In this document: positions 62,416-64,000 of the stretch, one piece after another
Layout: the number at the start of each line of letters is the position of its first letter
Position numbering within the stretch: the first letter of the stretch is position 1
NCBI RefSeq assembly: GCF_002150765.1
Contig: NZ_MUYM01000056.1
Span: 62,001-126,000 of the forward strand
DNA: 64,000 nucleotides
Direction: 5' to 3'
Origin: Lentzea kentuckyensis
Lineage (GTDB): Bacteria; Actinomycetota; Actinomycetes; Mycobacteriales; Pseudonocardiaceae
Translations under genes and position numbers: made by a program
The notes under the pieces: model-generated
The model's input: only the letters and a program-made list of their open reading frames with translations
Database searches by the model: none
Told to the model about the DNA's origin: nothing

Positions 62416-62449
62416 GAACGTCCCGGTGGCGTGGCCCACCGGGACGTTC
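62416..62449. terminator. terminator of the sulfur operon
   Basis: A 14-bp stem (62416-62429 with 62436-62449). Before it (62352-62398) are two further GC-rich palindromic units, CGCGGGGGCCCCGCG and CGCGGGGTCCCCGCG. Confidence 0.8.
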
Positions 62450-62481
62450 CGCGTCTGAGCAGCCGAGATATCCTCTACGCC

Positions 62482-62580
62482 GTGGAACACATCTTCACCG
62501 GACTCCTGGTCCTAGTGACAATCGCGGTCCTGTGGTTCGCGGCCTACGTCGTCTACCGCCTCTACTCCGACCAGCGATGA
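62482..62580 (+). CDS. single-pass membrane microprotein
   Basis: A 32-aa protein, one transmembrane helix (FTGLLVLVTIAVLWFAAYVVY) with a short N-terminal and a basic C-terminal tail (RLYSDQR). GTG start. Its TGA overlaps the ATG of the nitrobindin-like gene (ATGA), indicating that it is translated and coupled. Too short for most gene finders. Confidence 0.7.
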   Translation: MEHIFTGLLVLVTIAVLWFAAYVVYRLYSDQR

Positions 62581-63209
62581 CGACCACCCCCACCCCAGGC
62601 AGCGGCGACGAGGCCATCCGCCTGGCCGAAGAACGAGCCGCCTCGACGCGCGAGCGCAACCTCCCGCAGTTCTCCGACATGCCCATCCCGGGCGACACGG
62701 CGAACCTGCGCGAAGGCGCCGACCTCAACGACGCCCTCCTGGGAGTCCTCCCCCTGGTAGGGGTCTGGCGAGGCGAAGGCGAAATCGTCTACCCGACGAT
62801 CGACGGCCCGTTCCGCTTCGGCCAGCAGATCACCTTCGCCCACGACGGCCGCCCGTTCCTCATCTACGAGGCGAGGTCCTGGCTCCTCAACGAGGCCGGC
62901 GAAGTGATCCGCCCCGCGGCAAGAGAACAAGGCTTCTGGCGTCCGCAGCAAGACGACACCATCGAGCTGCTGCTGACGCACAACACCGGCATCGTCGAGC
63001 TGTACTACGGCAAGGTGCGCACGCAGACGTCGTGGGAGTTCGAGTCGGACGCGATCATCCGCTCCGCCACGGCCAAGGACGTCCAGGCCTCTCAACGTCT
63101 GTACGGCATCGTCAACAACGGCGACCTCGCCTACGTCGAGGAGCGCGCAATGGTCGGCCAGCCGCTGCAGCCGCACGCGTCCGCACACCTCAAGCGCATC
63201 GTCGGCTAG
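62577..63209 (+). CDS. nitrobindin-like FABP-family protein
   Basis: A 210-aa protein with a flexible N-terminus and a 10-stranded beta-barrel domain (about 55-210) typical of nitrobindin/DUF1794/THAP4-like haem proteins: LPLVGVWRGEGEIVYPTIDGPFRFGQQ and a C-terminal HASAHLKRI His. Orthologue of Rv0813c. Probably binds haem and handles NO or peroxynitrite. ATG 62577 overlaps the microprotein stop. Confidence 0.9.
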   Translation: MTTTPTPGSGDEAIRLAEERAASTRERNLPQFSDMPIPGDTANLREGADLNDALLGVLPLVGVWRGEGEIVYPTIDGPFRFGQQITFAHDGRPFLIYEARSWLLNEAGEVIRPAAREQGFWRPQQDDTIELLLTHNTGIVELYYGKVRTQTSWEFESDAIIRSATAKDVQASQRLYGIVNNGDLAYVEERAMVGQPLQPHASAHLKRIVG

Positions 63210-63261
63210 CTCGTTCGCAGCCGATCGTTCGCACCCGATTGCTCAACAGCCTTCGATCCAA

Positions 63262-63303
63262 GGATTGTTGAACAATCCGGCGTGTCGGATTGTTCAACAA
63301 TCC
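63262..63303. promoter_or_regulatory. double palindromic operator upstream of pxpB
   Basis: GGATTGTTGAACAATCC (63262-63278) and GGATTGTTCAACAATCC (63287-63303) are nearly identical 17-bp palindromes 25 bp apart. The TTGTT/AACAA arms resemble GntR-family sites. A degenerate third unit lies near 63237. It probably represses the pxp operon starting at 63328. No regulator gene is in the window. Confidence 0.7.
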
Positions 63304-63327
63304 CACGATTCCCCGTAGCATGTGCTC

Positions 63328-63915
63328 ATGCTGCTACGGCGCTGCGGAACCGATGCGCTCCTGGTCGAGGTCGACTCGCTGACCGAGGTCGCGGCCGTCC
63401 GCGCAGCCCTCCAGGGCATCCACGGCATCGAGGAACTGGTGCCGGCCGCGCGAACGGTGCTGGTCAAGGGCGCGCTCCCGCAGGTCAGGGATGCCCTCAA
63501 GGACATCGACCTCACCAAGGCGCCGGCAACTCACCCACGCGAGATCACCGTCCCCGTCGTCTACGACGGCCCGGACCTCGACCTGGTCGCCGAGGCAGCC
63601 GGAACTACGCCTGACGGGGTCGTGAAGCTTCACACCGAGGCCACCTACGAGGTGGCGTTCTGCGGCTTCGCTCCTGGATTCGCCTACCTGACCGGCCTGC
63701 CCGCGAGCCTCCAGCAGCCGCGCCTCGACTCCCCGCGCACGAAGGTCCCGCGGGGCTCGGTCGGCATCGCGGGTGAGTTCACCGCCGCCTATCCCAGGCC
63801 CACACCAGGCGGCTGGCGGCTGATCGGCCGCACCGAGATCACCCTGTTCGACCCGAAGGCCGACGTCCCGGCGCTGCTGCAGCCCGGCGACCTGGTCAGG
63901 TTCGTGATCGCATGA
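63328..63915 (+). CDS. pxpB: 5-oxoprolinase subunit B
   Basis: A 195-aa KipI/PxpB protein: CGFAPGFAYLTGLP, PRTKVPRGSVGIAGEFTAAYPRPTPGGWRLIGRT. It is one subunit of the ATP-dependent enzyme that opens 5-oxoproline to glutamate (with PxpA and PxpC). ATG 63328 was chosen (MLLRRCG) over GTG 63322. The stop overlaps the pxpC start by ATGA. Confidence 0.93.
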   Translation: MLLRRCGTDALLVEVDSLTEVAAVRAALQGIHGIEELVPAARTVLVKGALPQVRDALKDIDLTKAPATHPREITVPVVYDGPDLDLVAEAAGTTPDGVVKLHTEATYEVAFCGFAPGFAYLTGLPASLQQPRLDSPRTKVPRGSVGIAGEFTAAYPRPTPGGWRLIGRTEITLFDPKADVPALLQPGDLVRFVIA

Positions 63916-64000
63916 CCAGAACCGTCACGATCCTCCGCACCGGTCCGCAGGCCCTGGTCCAGGACCTCGGCCGGCCGGGCAACGCGCACCTCGGCGTCCC
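63912..64000 (+). CDS. pxpC: 5-oxoprolinase subunit C (partial, runs off window)
   Basis: The first 29 codons of a biotin-dependent carboxyltransferase/KipA-like protein (MTRTVTILRTGPQALVQDLG then RPGNAHLGV). Identity rests on this N-terminus and coupling to pxpB. Confidence 0.85.
   Translation, partial: MTRTVTILRTGPQALVQDLGRPGNAHLGV

Overview
The window is high-GC actinobacterial chromosome, most likely Pseudonocardiaceae (Lentzea, Saccharothrix or Actinosynnema-like). The evidence is frequent GTG starts, a mycothiol synthase, F420-type oxidoreductases, a gamma-butyrolactone-receptor-like TetR regulator, a Streptomyces-type integrative element and actinobacterial gene order. It holds no rRNA and no CRISPR array.

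Layout. Positions 1-22.3 kb are ordinary chromosome: a PP2C-like protein behind two palindromes, a Phe/Asp/Glu tRNA cluster, a CsoR-type copper operon (copZ-copA), a cold shock gene, an L,D-transpeptidase meeting a glutamate-binding lipoprotein tail to tail, a three-gene YqiJ / flotillin (YqiK) / giant AAA+ 'DNA repair ATPase' operon, a CobW-type GTPase and two tandem penicillin-binding-like serine hydrolases.

From 22.37 to 34.97 kb an actinomycete integrative and conjugative element (AICE) sits in the 3' end of a tRNA-Lys gene, bounded by 51-bp identical att repeats. Its backbone is int, xis, rep, an FtsK-like tra, small accessory genes, a Pra-like activator, an XRE/DUF5919 regulator, NUDIX and HD genes. 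A lower-GC cargo island follows: a HEPN-like protein, a PIN-like protein and an AAA ATPase. The ATPase and PIN genes overlap by 4 bp and are a candidate defence module. Immediately to the right, 35.0-36.63 kb is the decayed right end of a second, related element with a different cargo gene (a methyltransferase) and a ruined third att site.

At 37.5-37.9 kb are two tRNA-like loci in which the 3' half, with encoded CCA, lies 4-5 nt upstream of its cognate 5' half. Acceptor, D, anticodon and T stems all pair, and the outer flanks are complementary. They look like circularly permuted tRNA genes and are the most unusual thing in the window.

From 38 to 64 kb the chromosome resumes: an MFS exporter, a third serine hydrolase, a Cu/Zn-SOD-like protein and a macrodomain protein. 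Then comes a block that, from memory, keeps the order of Mycobacterium tuberculosis Rv0823c to Rv0813c: dus, LCP ligase, phoU, pst/phoT, mshD, glnR, lmeA-like, thioredoxin, sulfurtransferase, DUF1416 and nitrobindin-like, with a diguanylate cyclase and full pstSCAB inserted. Two PHO boxes lie upstream of phoU and pstS. A 25-codon Cys-containing leader peptide precedes the sulfur genes. The window ends in pxpB-pxpC (5-oxoprolinase) behind a double palindrome.
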